The position numbers were made by a program, and so were the translations under genes. Shown one piece after another: positions 11,084-22,309 of a stretch of 64,000 nucleotides of DNA. The notes under the pieces are model-generated. The model did no database searches, was not told the DNA's origin, and saw nothing but the letters and a program-made list of their open reading frames with translations. Each line of letters begins with the position of its first letter. Position 1 is the stretch's first letter. This DNA comes from Helianthus annuus (lineage: Eukaryota > Streptophyta > Magnoliopsida > Asterales > Asteraceae): assembly GCF_002127325.2 (NCBI RefSeq), contig NC_035448.2:5451220-5515219 (forward strand). Reading direction: 5' to 3'.

Positions 11084-12024
11084 TAGTGGTGTACAAATCG
11101 GGTTTTTTTAAAAACCGGGTTTCGGGTAGGATCGGGTTCGGGTAGGATCGGGTTTTACAAAATCGGGTTTTTTTAAAAACCGGGTCGGGTCCGGGTCCGG
11201 GTTCTCTACCAAAAATGTATACCCTATATACCCGGGTTCGGGTAGGGTTCGGGTCGGGTTTTATAAAACCCGGGTATTATAATACCCTATTTCCGGGTTC
11301 GGGTCCGGTTCGGGTATTCATCGGGTAGGGTTCGGGTATGCATCGGGTTGGGAAAAAACCCGCACCGGAACTATGCTTATAAAATGTATCAAACATAACT
11401 CTCACACATAGATATCAAATCTATTGATAAACAGAGGCACAATTTATAAACAGAGGCACAATTTATAGTTCTTCATGTGGTTATTCTTGAACTTTATAAA
11501 CAGAGGCACAATTTATTAAATACAAAAACTAATAATGATATTAAACAAACAAAGAAAATAGAAGGGCCAACATATATTGGCATATTTGTTTCCACTTGTA
11601 ATGAAATATACTAAATAATTAAGTAGCGGTGGCAAATATCATTAGAAACCTAATAATTAAACAAGATTACATCAAAGTGCATACATAATTTTGTTAAATC
11701 ATAAGAACTAGAAGTCTTAATGCATATATAATTAAACAAGATTACATCAAAATCGGGTTTTTTTAAAAACCGGTTCCGGGTATTTATAAAACCCAGTTCC
11801 GGGTTCGGGTTCGGGTATTTATAAAACCGGGTTTCGGGTATAAACCGGGTATAAAAAAACCCGGTTCCGGGTTCGGGTTTTAGATCAAATATGCATACCC
11901 GGTCCCTACCCTACGGGTAGGGTCGGGTTCGGGTTCGGGTATAAAAAACCCGGGTTTTATAATACCCGGTTCCAGGTTTTTTTTTCGGGTCCGGGTCCGG
12001 GTTCGGGTTTTTTGTGCACCACTA
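11084..12024. mobile_element. Non-autonomous hAT-type element (941 bp)
   Basis: Ends are TAGTGGTGTAC and the inverse of TAGTGGTGCAC. An exact 8-bp duplication TTTCCGAG flanks it (11076-11083 and 12025-12032). The subterminal regions are dense in gggttcgggt repeats, inverted between the two ends, a layout shared with other plant hAT derivatives. It has no transposase. It lies 266 bp past the transporter stop codon. Confidence 0.9.
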
Positions 12025-12246
12025 TTTCCGAGTGGTGTTTATGCCCGGTTTACCTTTTCTGATATAAGAATTTGGGTCGAACTGCTAACTACAGTTTCAA
12101 AAAATGATAAATCTAAACCGGCTGAGTTGGTTGGTTCAGTTGGGCTGGCAAAACGGTTTGGTTTTAACGTTTGAACTGGATTGTCTTTTTTCAATCGTTA
12201 GTTTAAACAATAAAGATGGGTTTATGATAATTAAATATACACGTAA

Positions 12247-12457
12247 GGCTGGTGGGTATGGGCTGGCGCTCCCTCCGGCTCAGCAAGCCCCCCCCCCCCC
12301 CCTCAATTTCCTAAGTGGCGTGTTATTGAACCCTTGCGAGCACAATAACGAGCCGCAACGGCTCTTTTTGTTGGGCCCACTTCACTTTAAACCAAGGGAA
12401 GGGCGCCATTGCTTATAGAGAGCTGAGGTGGCGGGCTCCATTTCATACCCACCAGCA
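12247..12457. mobile_element. PIF/Harbinger-type MITE (211 bp)
   Basis: Terminal inverted repeats (GGCTGGTGGGTATGGG and inverse of TGCTGGTGGGTATGAA) are flanked by TAA on both sides (12244-12246 and 12458-12460). It contains a C15 run (12288-12302). A 104-codon ORF across it is fortuitous. Confidence 0.85.
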
Positions 12458-12460
12458 TAA

Positions 12461-12675
12461 GTGCCTAACTATGTATTTTAAAAATAAATTATAATAATAC
12501 AGGTTCAACAACTAGTCCGGGGGGGGGGGGGGGGGGGGTATTCCACGGTCCTCCTAACCGCTGGAGTGATCACACTCCACAAGCTAGCTTAGCCCCATAG
12601 CTGCCTGGTTTACACGACGCGCATAAACCCCACCCGTATTTCAAATCGTAAACTCTTAATTAAAATGTATAAATC
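12461..12675. other. Spacer with G20 run
   Basis: A G20 homopolymer lies at 12519-12538. No gene is recognised. Confidence 0.6.
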
Positions 12676-13109
12676 TTAGGAAAAATTACAAGTTTTGTCC
12701 TTTATCTTAATACCACTTATCAGACGGTGTTCTTTTTAACGAATTTTGACAAGTTTTGCTCTTTACAAGGAATTTTGTTGCACGTTTTGTCCTTTAGGCT
12801 TAACCAGTTAGATTTTCTTGTTAAATCTTGTCACCCAAGGGTATTTTAGCCTTTTTACCCATTTATTTCAAGAGTCAACCCTAAAATATTTTGTTTTATT
12901 CTTTTAAATAATATTAAATAAATGGGTAAAAAGACTAAAATACCCTTGGGTGACAAGATCTAACAAGAAAATCTAACTGAGTTAAGCCTAAAGAACAAAA
13001 CATGCAACAAAATTCCTTGTAAAGGGCAAAACTTCTCAAAATTCGTTAAAAAGGACACCGCCTAATAAGTGGTATTAAGATAAAGGACAAAACTTGTAAT
13101 TTTTCCTAA
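12676..13109. mobile_element. Palindromic foldback element (434 bp)
   Basis: An inverted repeat starts ttaggaaaaattacaagttt and ends with its complement; the arms meet near 12893 at an ATTTAAA-rich loop. Each arm carries repeated ttttgtcctt motifs. Only short flanking repeats are seen and there is no ORF. Confidence 0.85.
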
Positions 13110-13439
13110 ATTTTAAACCGGTTAAACTGACCGATTTACTTCGGTTTTCAACACAAGAACACTACAAAACACACAAACTTTTGTGTTCATGACAAAACTC
13201 CATGTAACAATTGATTGTTAAAAGGACCCATGACTAATAAGTTGCCAACCGTACCGGCTACCACCACCTTTGGCCCAGTGGAATTGTGACCAAACAATCA
13301 AAACATAGAAATTTCATAGCATGGGTTTGACTTGACTCAAGTTCACCGTAACATATACTCCATAAAGACTTTCAGTCAATCTTGATCAATATACATCTTT
13401 TATTACACGAGGCGAAAATTGATAAACAAATGCTCTTAA

Positions 13440-14045
13440 TCAAGTTGGTTTCAAATTCTGAAACATGGTGTCCCATTTAATCTCTTCAACACCCCCATCG
13501 AACCAGCGACCGCTGCCTTCATCTAAACTTGCATGATGGTCACCATAACCGCACTCTTTCTTCTCTTGATCACATCGATAAACCAATGGGCTCGAAAAGG
13601 ACTTATGATAGCCATTAGTGAGTAAAAGAGTAGGTGTAGATTGTTCAAAGGTCACAAATGTCTTGTTTCTCCTTAACATATTACCTTTCCATCTTGAACC
13701 ATAAGTGTCATGAACCAGGACCAAAGCTGAATCATCGCGATGCACCCATGTCCGGATGTGACTAGCCAAGGTCCTCTTGGTTTTCTTGATGGCGATCACG
13801 AGCTTTGAGATGGGGTGTGAACCGTTTGGCCGTTTTTGTTTCCTAGCAAGCTTGAGTATCTCTAACCTGTGTTTGGCTATAGAGATCCCCATGCTTTGAA
13901 GTAACTCATGGTTGAAGTATGTTATATCATCTTCTTCGAGCTCGTTTCGAGAGAACGCCATCCCATATTTGTAAATAAGTGAGGATTCAAGCCTGGTTTT
14001 TGAAAGCAAAGAAAACCAATCAATGGGTTGGTGCATATTTGCCAT
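13440..14045 (-). CDS. SAM-domain protein, single exon
   Basis: This intact 201-residue ORF starts at the ATG at 14045 and stops at TGA 13440-13442. Residues about 9-71 match a sterile alpha motif domain of the plant type: DWFSLLSKTRLESSL, ELEEDDITYFNHELLQSMGI, then IAKHRLEILKLARK. SAM domains are five-helix bundles that mediate protein-protein, sometimes polymer or RNA, contacts. The C-terminal 130 residues are basic and then polar, with no domain I recognise. A similar architecture occurs in small plant SAM proteins of unknown role. The start is supported by a TATA element about 50 bp upstream and by the domain beginning close to the N terminus. It points away from the transporter and shares no operon-like link. 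Partners and function are unknown. Confidence 0.88.
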   Translation of the reverse strand: MANMHQPIDWFSLLSKTRLESSLIYKYGMAFSRNELEEDDITYFNHELLQSMGISIAKHRLEILKLARKQKRPNGSHPISKLVIAIKKTKRTLASHIRTWVHRDDSALVLVHDTYGSRWKGNMLRRNKTFVTFEQSTPTLLLTNGYHKSFSSPLVYRCDQEKKECGYGDHHASLDEGSGRWFDGGVEEIKWDTMFQNLKPT

Positions 14046-14094
14046 GAAATGAATGTGTTGGTGATTTGATTATTGAATGAAGGATGGAAGTTAA

Positions 14095-14104
14095 CTATAT
14101 AAAG
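14095..14104 (-). promoter_or_regulatory. Candidate TATA box of the SAM-domain gene
   Basis: CTTTATATAG on the minus strand lies 50 bp before the ATG, implying a 5' UTR of roughly 20-30 nt. Confidence 0.6.
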
Positions 14105-14289
14105 ATTCAAGTGAAGGGTAGTGAGGAAAGGGCAAATATGACATTTTCCTAGTCTTGTACTCTTGTAAAATGCCAAAAAAGAAAAAAGTTTGTAGGGTAT
14201 ACCCAAAGCAAAGTATGTGTTCAAATTATAGAGGTGTGAAGTGTATAAAGTATGTGAAGTGAAAGAAGGGGTCAAATGAAGTGAAAGGA

Positions 14290-14828
14290 GGGGTCAAATG
14301 CAGGGGTGCGAGCCACGTGGTTTACGAGATGCTTGAGATCGACTTGAGAAAAAGCTTGAAATGGGCTGAGCTTTACTGAGCCCGAGTCCAGTTTGAGCCT
14401 ATTATAAAGCTCAATTATTTATCGAGCCCGAGCCTGGCATGTGACGCTTGTCAGGCTCGTCGAGCCTTATCGAGTCTTAGTGTAATATTAGTTTTTATTA
14501 GTATTTAATAACATCTACCCCTTATTCAAAGTTGTCTAGTAAATGAGTCGTGCTGAGCTTATTAAAACTTGTTTACGAGCCGAGCCGAGCCGAGCCTGGA
14601 CCTAAAAATAAGCTTGTTTAGTAAGAGAGCCCGAACACGAGCTTCACTTATCGAGCTCGCGAGCTTAAATGAGTTTATTATTTACATTATTTTTATTTAA
14701 TATATTGATCATTAGATAACAAATGAGCCGAGTTCGAGCCTGGTCTCATAAGTTAATCGAGCTCGAGCTCTCATAAGTTAATTGGGCTGGGCCAGGCTCG
14801 TTTAGTCAAATGGCATCAATCGCCGTCA
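14290..14828. repeat. gagcccgagc-rich repeat, probable non-autonomous transposon
   Basis: Both halves are dense in gagctcgagc/gagccgagcc motifs in inverted relationship around an AT-rich centre, as in the other hAT-like elements here. The left border may be near gggtgcgagccacg (14304). No target duplication was fixed. Confidence 0.45.
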
Positions 14829-14836
14829 CGTTAACG

Positions 14837-15307
14837 CAGGGCTGTCTTCGAAAATAACAAAATAAAAATTGGCCATGTGAGAGATAAAAAATTTGGGTCA
14901 TATTCGTAAATTTCCATATATTATAAACTCATCAATTATTTAATCACTAAAATTTATGTGAAAGTAATTTAATTATTTTTAGCTAAGCGTAGTTAGTAAT
15001 TTATTAATTAAAGGAAAAAATGTAGTTGACAAAATTAGGCATTAAATGTCATATACAGCTAAAAAAACTAAAAAATGAAGCTAAAATAGAGGATTTGGAG
15101 ACACCGGGATTAGAACCAGCGTCTCCTTGTTGTCTAAGCAAGGCAATAACCATCCCGACAAGAGTTTGTTTGTGTCATCTTTCGATTCAGTATATATATT
15201 CTAGCTTATACAACGGAAATTCTATACAAAATTAAAAAGATTTAGGCCCCTGAAGGGTTTAGGCCCCGTGCCGTCGCCCACCCCACTCCCCCTCAAAGAC
15301 GGCCCTG
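14837..15307. mobile_element. hAT-type MITE (471 bp) with tRNA-like insert
   Basis: Ends are CAGGGCTGTCTTCGA and the inverse of CAGGGCCGTCTTTGA. An exact 8-bp duplication CGTTAACG flanks it (14829-14836 and 15308-15315). On the minus strand it holds a B-box-like GGTTCTAATCC (15107-15117) downstream of a CCTTG/CAAGG hairpin. The 69-codon ORF across this module is not credible. Confidence 0.9.
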
Positions 15308-15377
15308 CGTTAACGCTAACTACTGTTCCCTTTCGATTTCCATTGTTCCATAATTCGATAACTTAGTCAGACACTAG

Positions 15378-16137
15378 GGTAGTGTTTGGTATGCAAGAAT
15401 GAGAGGTGGAATGGAATTGATGATTACAATGGAATGAAGAAAAGAGTGTTTGGTTGGTCAATGAAATGGAATTACCCATTCCAAAAGACATTCCATTCCC
15501 TCAAAATCATTCCTTCCACCCTCATGTTTTTTTTTTCCATTCCATCCTCTCTTGCACCATTCATCAACAACATCACAACCCACCACCTTCGCTAAAACCC
15601 ACCACCACCACCCACCACCGACACCATCGCCGCCACCCGCCACCACCTCACCCGACAGCCACCGTCGCCGCCGCCACCCACTCCCAACCGTTGTCACCCA
15701 CAGCCGCGACTAACCGCCAACGCCACTCACCGCTGTCGCCCACCGCCATCGTCAACGCCACCACACCCGTTACCACCAACCACCGCCACCTCTGCTGCCA
15801 CCCACCACCAACAGCCACCTTGCCGCCACCACCACTCGTCGTCACCGCCGCACCGCCACTCCCCCCCACCACCACCCATCGTCGCCGCCGACACCTACCA
15901 CCGCCACCTATAACCACCCACAATTACTACCACCGACCACCACCACCACTCACCGCTTATTTTATTACTCCGTTTTTCTTGCCTACCGAACAGTACACAA
16001 TAATAATTCATTTCATTTATACATGGTAACCAAACAAAACATGGAATGGTAATGATCCATTGCATTCCCTCGTCCATTCCATTATCTCATCCATTCCATT
16101 CCTTCGTCCATTCCATTATCCCATACCAAACAGACCC
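15378..16137. mobile_element. PIF/Harbinger-like element with CCACC-rich core
   Basis: Ends are GGTAGTGTTTGGTATG and the inverse of GGGTCTGTTTGGTATG, Tourist-like. TAG flanks both sides (15375-15377 and 16138-16140). Subterminal ggaatgga/tccattcc repeats are inverted. The core, 15583-15955, is an impure (CCACCA/CACCGC)n array that opens long Pro/His/Thr and Gly/Val frames on both strands; none looks like a real protein. Confidence 0.75.
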
Positions 16138-16140
16138 TAG

Positions 16141-17198
16141 TATTGCTTAAATGTATAACAACATATTTATCTTAAAGGTCCAACAATATTCAACTGTTTA
16201 ATATGAAATCAATGAATAATTATAAATGCATTTAAAGACATATGTTATTTTTTTAACGGCCAACAAAATTTTCATAAAACGACTAAGTGGGTGTTAGTCC
16301 ACCAAAATACAATGTTCACACCAACAACATAGAGAAAAATCAAAGCAAAGTGGCAACAAACATATTACATACTATTACAGACCCATAGCTGATATATTGA
16401 AATTGCACCACTGGTCAATTGTGTGCGGTTATCATATAAGCTAAGGTACAGATTTCGTGATCTTTTTCTTTTGGCATATTATTGTTTTCATCGTTATCAT
16501 AGTGCATGGATTTTGTGGTCTTCTACTCGTAGTGTTTATATATGGTTATTGTACTCGTAGTGTCTAATTCAGCGTATTTATTAGTCGCTTCTTACAAATT
16601 AATAACAAAATTATTTTCATCAATTTGCATGCGATAGATTAATTATTTAGACTCAATATCACATGTTCCTATTGATCATTGATTATAGTCATAGAAATTT
16701 ATTATTGTACTATTTGCCTTGACTTAAGTGTACCATCTTATTAACCTCAATACCCGAGCACATCCACCTATGAGGACATAGGGCGTCATCACCGTCACAA
16801 TTGACTTAAGTGCGAAAGGCCCACGGCGTCTCTATATTGTATTTTGTGCTGAGAATAACACTTGTTGGTTATTGATTATTGAAAGGCGTATGGATCGATC
16901 CTAGGATATTATTGCTATTGTATTGGTATTGGGATAGGTGTGTGTGCCCACCCCCTCTATATATTGGTGCATTATTCTGCAGCTAATGTAAGTATTGTTT
17001 ATAGTTTTGGCTCACAGCCTCACATGAGTATTTCCACATAGATGTTATCATATTGACTCACCATTGATTGATCACTACGTAATATAGATCGTAATATGAC
17101 TCACCATTGATTGATCGTTCATCGTATGGTATCATTTTTACCGTTTGGCTCGGTCTTATTTCTTTTTGTTGTTTTCTCTTATTGTTAAAATAGGTACT
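16141..17198. other. Intergenic DNA, nothing recognised
   Basis: About 1 kb without a credible ORF. A short phrase (atatgactcaccattgattgatc) repeats about 40 bp apart near 17050-17120. It may be an old, unrecognised element. Confidence 0.4.
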
Positions 17199-17206
17199 CT
17201 TGAGAA

Positions 17207-17517
17207 CAGTGGCGGACCCAGGATTTTATTTCAATGGGGTCCTTTTTCGGGTCGGTCCTCGTTCGGGTCGAGTTAAAGTGAGGTTTGAACTAGATTTTTT
17301 AAAAAAATAAGAAAAATGGGCTTATCAAGGATTGAACCCATGACCTCTTGGTGGAAAAGAGGGAGATTTACCACTACACCAGTTTTCTTTTTATTTCTAT
17401 GGTGTCCACCTAATTGTATTTATGGGGTCCATATACAATTTAATATACCGAATCTACTATTTTTTTTAAAGATTGAGGTCCGGGGACCCCGGTGGCACCA
17501 ATGTGGGTCCCCCCCTG
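17207..17517. mobile_element. hAT-type MITE (311 bp) carrying a tRNA-like module
   Basis: Ends are CAGTGGCGGACCC and the inverse of CAGGGGGGGACCC. An exact 8-bp duplication CTTGAGAA flanks it (17199-17206 and 17518-17525). The TIR matches the 3302-3455 MITE. The 68-codon ORF across it is fortuitous. Confidence 0.92.
17322..17385 (-). other. tRNA-like module inside the MITE
   Basis: On the minus strand an A-box match TGGTGTAGTGGTA (17369-17381) and a B-box match GGTTCAATCCT (17328-17338) start 43 nt apart, true tRNA spacing. Between them CTCTT/AAGAG forms a perfect 5-bp anticodon-type stem around TTCCACC. The acceptor stem is poor, so it is tRNA-derived rather than a functional tRNA gene. Confidence 0.6.
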
Positions 17518-17525
17518 CTTGAGAA

Positions 17526-17824
17526 TTGAGGAAAGAGTGCTAAACAAAAGTTTTGATCATGGTTGACAAGAAGTTAAGTTAAATAAGTTAAAGTTAGAAA
17601 CTTATAAAGATTAAATGTTACAGACCATTTATCTTCTAATACATTTGTTGGGTTTTCAGACTTTAATAAAACTGACTCATTTCTATATCGCCATATATAT
17701 ATATTTTTCGGTTCAGTTTGGATTAAGACTTAATCACTTACCTAAAGTCGGAATTCGGCCGTCAAAGGGATCCAAATCAGCATTGGGTCTGTGGGTCTGG
17801 GCATTGTCTGCCGTTACTTGTTCT

Positions 17825-17863
<39 letters not shown>

Positions 17864-18394
17864 GTATTTGTTGCTGGACTTTTTTATATAATAAAGTTTA
17901 AACCTTTTTTATTATCCTGGGCTAAGGCCTAAGAATAAAGAGCTTAAGCTTATTGTTATTGGGCTAATAAGGTTTAAACTAAATTTGAGTCTAAGTCATA
18001 GTGGTTTTAACATGCGGATATTGGTAATTATATAAGTTATATTGATAATTAATGTTTATATAAAAAAAATAAAGATTTCTAATTTGTTTTTTCCTAGGGT
18101 CGGTTTCTAAATTTCATGATGGTCCGTTTTAAAAGCTTAAGGTGGTGATTGCAAAAAGTCATAAAAGGCATTCAGGATTTTTGTGTATTTATAACACCGG
18201 TTACATATAAAAATTAAAACTTAAAAAAAAAACTACTTAGCGTTTTTGGGTTTTTTTTACTCAAAACTTTAGAAAATATGTATATTACATCCCCTAATTT
18301 TTTAGAAAAAAAAAACGATTTGTTACATAAGTTTTACAAAGGATTTTTGTAGTTTTCGCAACTCAAGTAGGTTTTCTGTCTATATTTCCTCTAT
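17526..18394. other. Intergenic DNA with long T tract
   Basis: A T28 tract lies at about 17836-17863. No gene, RNA or terminal repeat is recognised. Confidence 0.4.
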
Positions 18395-18409
18395 ATATAT
18401 AGGGAAATG

Positions 18410-18449
<40 letters not shown>

Positions 18450-19205
18450 GAAAACCTTATTGAGAGAAAACTTTGAAAACTCAATCTCCACCATTCATCA
18501 AAAAAATCTATGGTTAAGATTCAATGTTACATAAAGTAACTTTTTCTGAACATGTAACAGACTGGCCAAAGTACACGTAACAACTTTTGCTTTTTCAGAT
18601 TCTGACTGACACACTAAGGGTGGGGGGTATAATGTTCGGTGAGTGGGTGATTGAGTGGGAGTCACCGATCGGTGACTATACCCACTTGATGAACTTGATC
18701 GGTGAGTTGGAGAGAGTGTACCAAAATCGGTGTGTAGTCACCGAATGTGAGTGATGGAGTGATGGAGGAGAGAGAGAGAGGAGAGAGGAGATAATAACCA
18801 ATCAAAATTTTTTAACCTACTCAAACACCTTAGAGTGATTAATCATACCTCCTGATTGAGTGCAAAATGGAAAGTGAAATGGGGAGTTGACATGACATAA
18901 TATTATTGGGTAGAATTTCACTCAATCACCCTATAGTGATTAACCATACCCTCCACCCTAACATGTAATAGGTTTGTCTGTTACACTAATTTTACTTGTA
19001 ACATGGTGTAAAATGTGATGGTACATCTACATAAACGGACGAAAAAGGTGTAACAAATCAACTTTCTATCTTCTAACAACGTTGTTACATGTCAGAATCT
19101 GAAAAAGTGATGTAACACATGACAACTTGTGGTCCATTTATTGAGTTTCTTAAATTTTCTCAACTTAAAAGGGATTTTTCCTCTATACTTCCCCTATATA
19201 TGTGG
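18395..19205. mobile_element. Inverted-repeat (foldback) element interrupted by a MITE
   Basis: The left arm (about 18400-18615) includes tatatatagggaaatg, a 36-bp (ATA)n tract, aaaactcaat and tttttctgaacatgtaacag. The right arm (about 18960-19205) carries the same blocks inverted, ending ttcccctatatatgtgg. The element at 18618-18958 splits it near the centre. It has no coding capacity. Confidence 0.65.
18618..18958. mobile_element. PIF/Harbinger-type MITE (341 bp)
   Basis: Ends are GGGTGGGGGGTATAATG and the inverse of GGGTGGAGGGTATGGTT. TAA flanks both sides (18615-18617 and 18959-18961). It is nested in the foldback element. Confidence 0.85.
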
Positions 19206-19918
19206 AGATAGATCTATACAGAATACTGTATATCGTAAAAATACGCATAAATGGATCATTCATTTTTATCAATCTTGAAAGCCTAAAACATGTTATAAAT
19301 GCAATTCTTATTGCTTTTCACTTTGGAGTTCAGACCAATTCTATATATACGGGTTCAGAAATTTTTAAACTTACATAATACGTACCAACCCTATACATCA
19401 ATACCTATTCCATTTTAAAGTGGTTTTTTATTTTCTTGAATATTGAATATTCATCTACTATTATTTTATCTTCATTTTCTGATTAAAAAAAAAATCATAT
19501 AGGTTTTTATTGTCCATCGGTACATAATTTGTCAACTCAACTATAATATTCTTCAAAGCGGAATATAATCCTTCAATAATATTCTTTGGTATCTAAACGA
19601 TAGATTGCATATTTGCGTATTCATTTTGGCTTTGACCTCTACTCCCTTCATCTTCAATAATTATATATTCGGTCTCCAAGAAGAGTGAATCTTCAAGTGA
19701 AACTTTATCTTAGTGTTGTTTTCATCATCTAAATAATTGATATAGAATGATCAAGCTTTATGTATATGGTTATGATTTATAGACAAAACTTGCTCATAAA
19801 AAAATGTATACACAATTAAAAATAAATACATACATATATCCAATATTTTCCTATAAAAGACATTATATATATACATATATATGTTATTATTGTGGTGATT
19901 AGTATAAACAATACCGTC
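19206..19918. other. AT-rich intergenic DNA, nothing recognised
   Basis: No ORF, RNA gene or terminal repeat was found. Confidence 0.4.
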
Positions 19919-20440
19919 TAGGGCTGTTATCTTTATCCAAATCCCGACCTGAATCAGAAGCCACCCGAACTCGAATTAGAGAAACCCGCCCGAACCTGAA
20001 TAATCCGAACATGACCAACTAGAACCTTAAATTGGTCTGTTATTGGATCACTTTTCCCAAGAAAAAAAAAACCCGAAAAACCTGAAACTCGAAATGTCTT
20101 TTATTATAGATACATTTTAGTTTGGAGTCTTTGGTATTTAAAATATTAAGTTTTGAGATTAGTATAGTTTGTTTTGGAACTTTTAAACACCGTCATATCA
20201 TATTGTCAAAGAACTTTTGAACACCGTCATATCAGTAATTTTTTTATGATATTTTGTGAAGATTTTTTTTCATTTTACATCTAAACTCGAAAACTAAACA
20301 ATTCGACCTAAGCTAACGCAAACCCGAATCTTAAATGGATCATATTAGATCATTTTTTCCTACTCAAAACCCTGAATGACTCGACTCCCAAAACCCAAAA
20401 TCCGAAAAAGAACAACCCAAAGAAGTGAAGAACACCCCTA
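19919..20440. mobile_element. Probable non-autonomous hAT-like element
   Basis: Ends TAGGGCTGTTATC and inverse of TAGGGGTGTTCTT, with subterminal cccgaa/aaacccgaa motifs, resemble other hAT derivatives here. Flanking octamers (ataccgtc and ttaaccgt) do not match cleanly, so the call is moderate. Confidence 0.5.
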
Positions 20441-21570
20441 TTAACCGTTTTCTTGTTTTTTACATATATTTATTTATTGGATGGATGGATGGATTTAACC
20501 GGTGGAGTGTGCAACTCGTCTCAAAGGCTATCAACATCGACTCAGACAAGCTAAGCCGAGCCGAACCGGTTGTTTATATGTCAGCTTATTGGGGACCGGG
20601 TATTTAATTAGGAAAACATGAAGACAAAAAACTCATTATCAGAAAACGGTCCCATCATTGGCTCTATTTATCCTACTCACTACACGATACGATAAATTCA
20701 TTCAAATTCTCAACACGATATTTTCATACTTCATTCATGTGATGTGATTGACAACCTAACTCATCAATTAAATTATGTGATTATTATTTTTTATTTATTT
20801 ATAACATATCCATGGATTTTATTCATGTGATAATAACTATAAAATATTCTAAGAAAAGATTATTTTATTTGGAGTCTCGCTCACTTAATAAGAAAAATTA
20901 ACTTGGGACACACCAAATAAAATAGTTACTTGACAAGACTTTAAATATAGAAATTTTATTCATTTCATTATAAAACATAATTTCAATTACAAACCAAATA
21001 CCTCATCACAACACCTTTTCACACAATGATTTGGTTAAAATGAGTAAATGACGCAGACACCACGTGTCGGAAAAGTCCATGTTGTTTGTTAAACCATTGC
21101 GAGCGAAAAAAAACGTGTACTCTATAATTTAGTTATTATTGTGATTTTTCATTAAAATATCCACTTTTTTATTTATGATAGTTCGTTTTACGCTAGTGGA
21201 CAAGTTATATGTAGAATTATATATTTTTATTTAAGTTTATTTAAAAGCATACTTTGAAATAATATTTTGAGGTATATATTTTAAAGAGAGATTTCGGTGG
21301 TCTTCGCCACATCACGTGCTCTCCTTTGTGACGCATTCTAGATGGCTACCCTAGTCATGCAGTAGAACTTTTTTACTTAAAATAAAAATATATATATAAT
21401 AATATTATACTTAAATTAAAGAGAATAAGATGCTTATTTTTATAATTTAATTTTCTTAAATTAAATATTTTTGTGTGATAAAATTATACTTGTTTAATAA
21501 TTATGGAGGAAGTTGGTTTAAAAGTCAATCAATATGTTTTAAGGTATTGTATCATGTGTTTCACAAGTTG
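20441..21570. other. Intergenic DNA, nothing recognised
   Basis: About 1.1 kb with no credible ORF, RNA gene or repeat structure. A short (ggat)n run lies near 20480. Confidence 0.4.
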
Positions 21571-21573
21571 TAA

Positions 21574-21952
21574 GACCACCCGTAATGGGGCGTTGTTTTT
21601 AAAAAAAATTCAAAAAAAAAAAAAAAACGCCAGAACACGCCCGGCAACCACTACACCCCGACGTTATTTAGCGTGATTCGAGAAAAAAAATGGCACCGGC
21701 GTTTTTTAAAACACGTCTAAATGGGTTTGGGGTGGCCAATCAGATGTATCCCACTATTTCTTGACCAATCCCCTTTTTTGTTAGTTTTTTGTTTTATTTA
21801 ATTCTTTAAACCTCTTTTTAACATAATACACACATCCCCACTACACTCATTTCACAAAAACGCCCAATAATGCCCCTTGCTGACTGGACTACCACATGGC
21901 GGAAAACGCCCAAGGCTGGGGGCATTATTCACCCTTACCACTACGCATGGTC
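21574..21952. mobile_element. PIF/Harbinger-type MITE (379 bp)
   Basis: Terminal repeats GACCACCCGTA and inverse of GACCATGCGTA are flanked by TAA (21571-21573 and 21953-21955). The subterminal ggggcgtt and aacgccc motifs are inverted. Confidence 0.8.
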
Positions 21953-21955
21953 TAA

Positions 21956-22309
21956 GTATTTAAAGTTTTTAAATTATGTGAAATTATATTTTTATCTTTC
22001 TTATACTTATACTATATTATAATATATAAAAAGAGAATAAAAAAAGTAATTTTATATAATTTTAAAACATATTATTGACTTTTAAATCAATCTCTCTTTC
22101 ATGATTTTTAAACACGCATATTTTTTCATAAGTTAATATATCTAAATAAAACTACACTATCAATCAAGCATTTATTCTCTCAAAACTGAGTATGGTATTG
22201 ATATATATTTTTTGAATTTAAAATTTTTTAACGTGATTACCAACGTCTATGTTCCCCAACGTTTCACGCAGACGTTCCTCTAGTGTTTTATAATATTGTG
22301 TGTGTGTGT
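21956..22309. other. AT-rich spacer, nothing recognised
   Basis: No gene. A short (GT)n tract directly precedes the nested element. Confidence 0.4.

Noticed and set aside
12104..12418. 104-codon ORF
   Set aside because: It runs from spacer into a MITE with a C15 tract and has no domain.
15454..16029. 191-codon Pro/Thr/His-rich ORF and its Gly/Val-rich counterparts on the other strand
   Set aside because: They come from an impure CCACC array inside a PIF/Harbinger-like element; the composition simply mirrors the repeat.
17322..17385. Functional tRNA gene
   Set aside because: A and B boxes and an anticodon-type stem are present, but the acceptor stem does not pair and it lies within a MITE, so it is kept only as tRNA-like.
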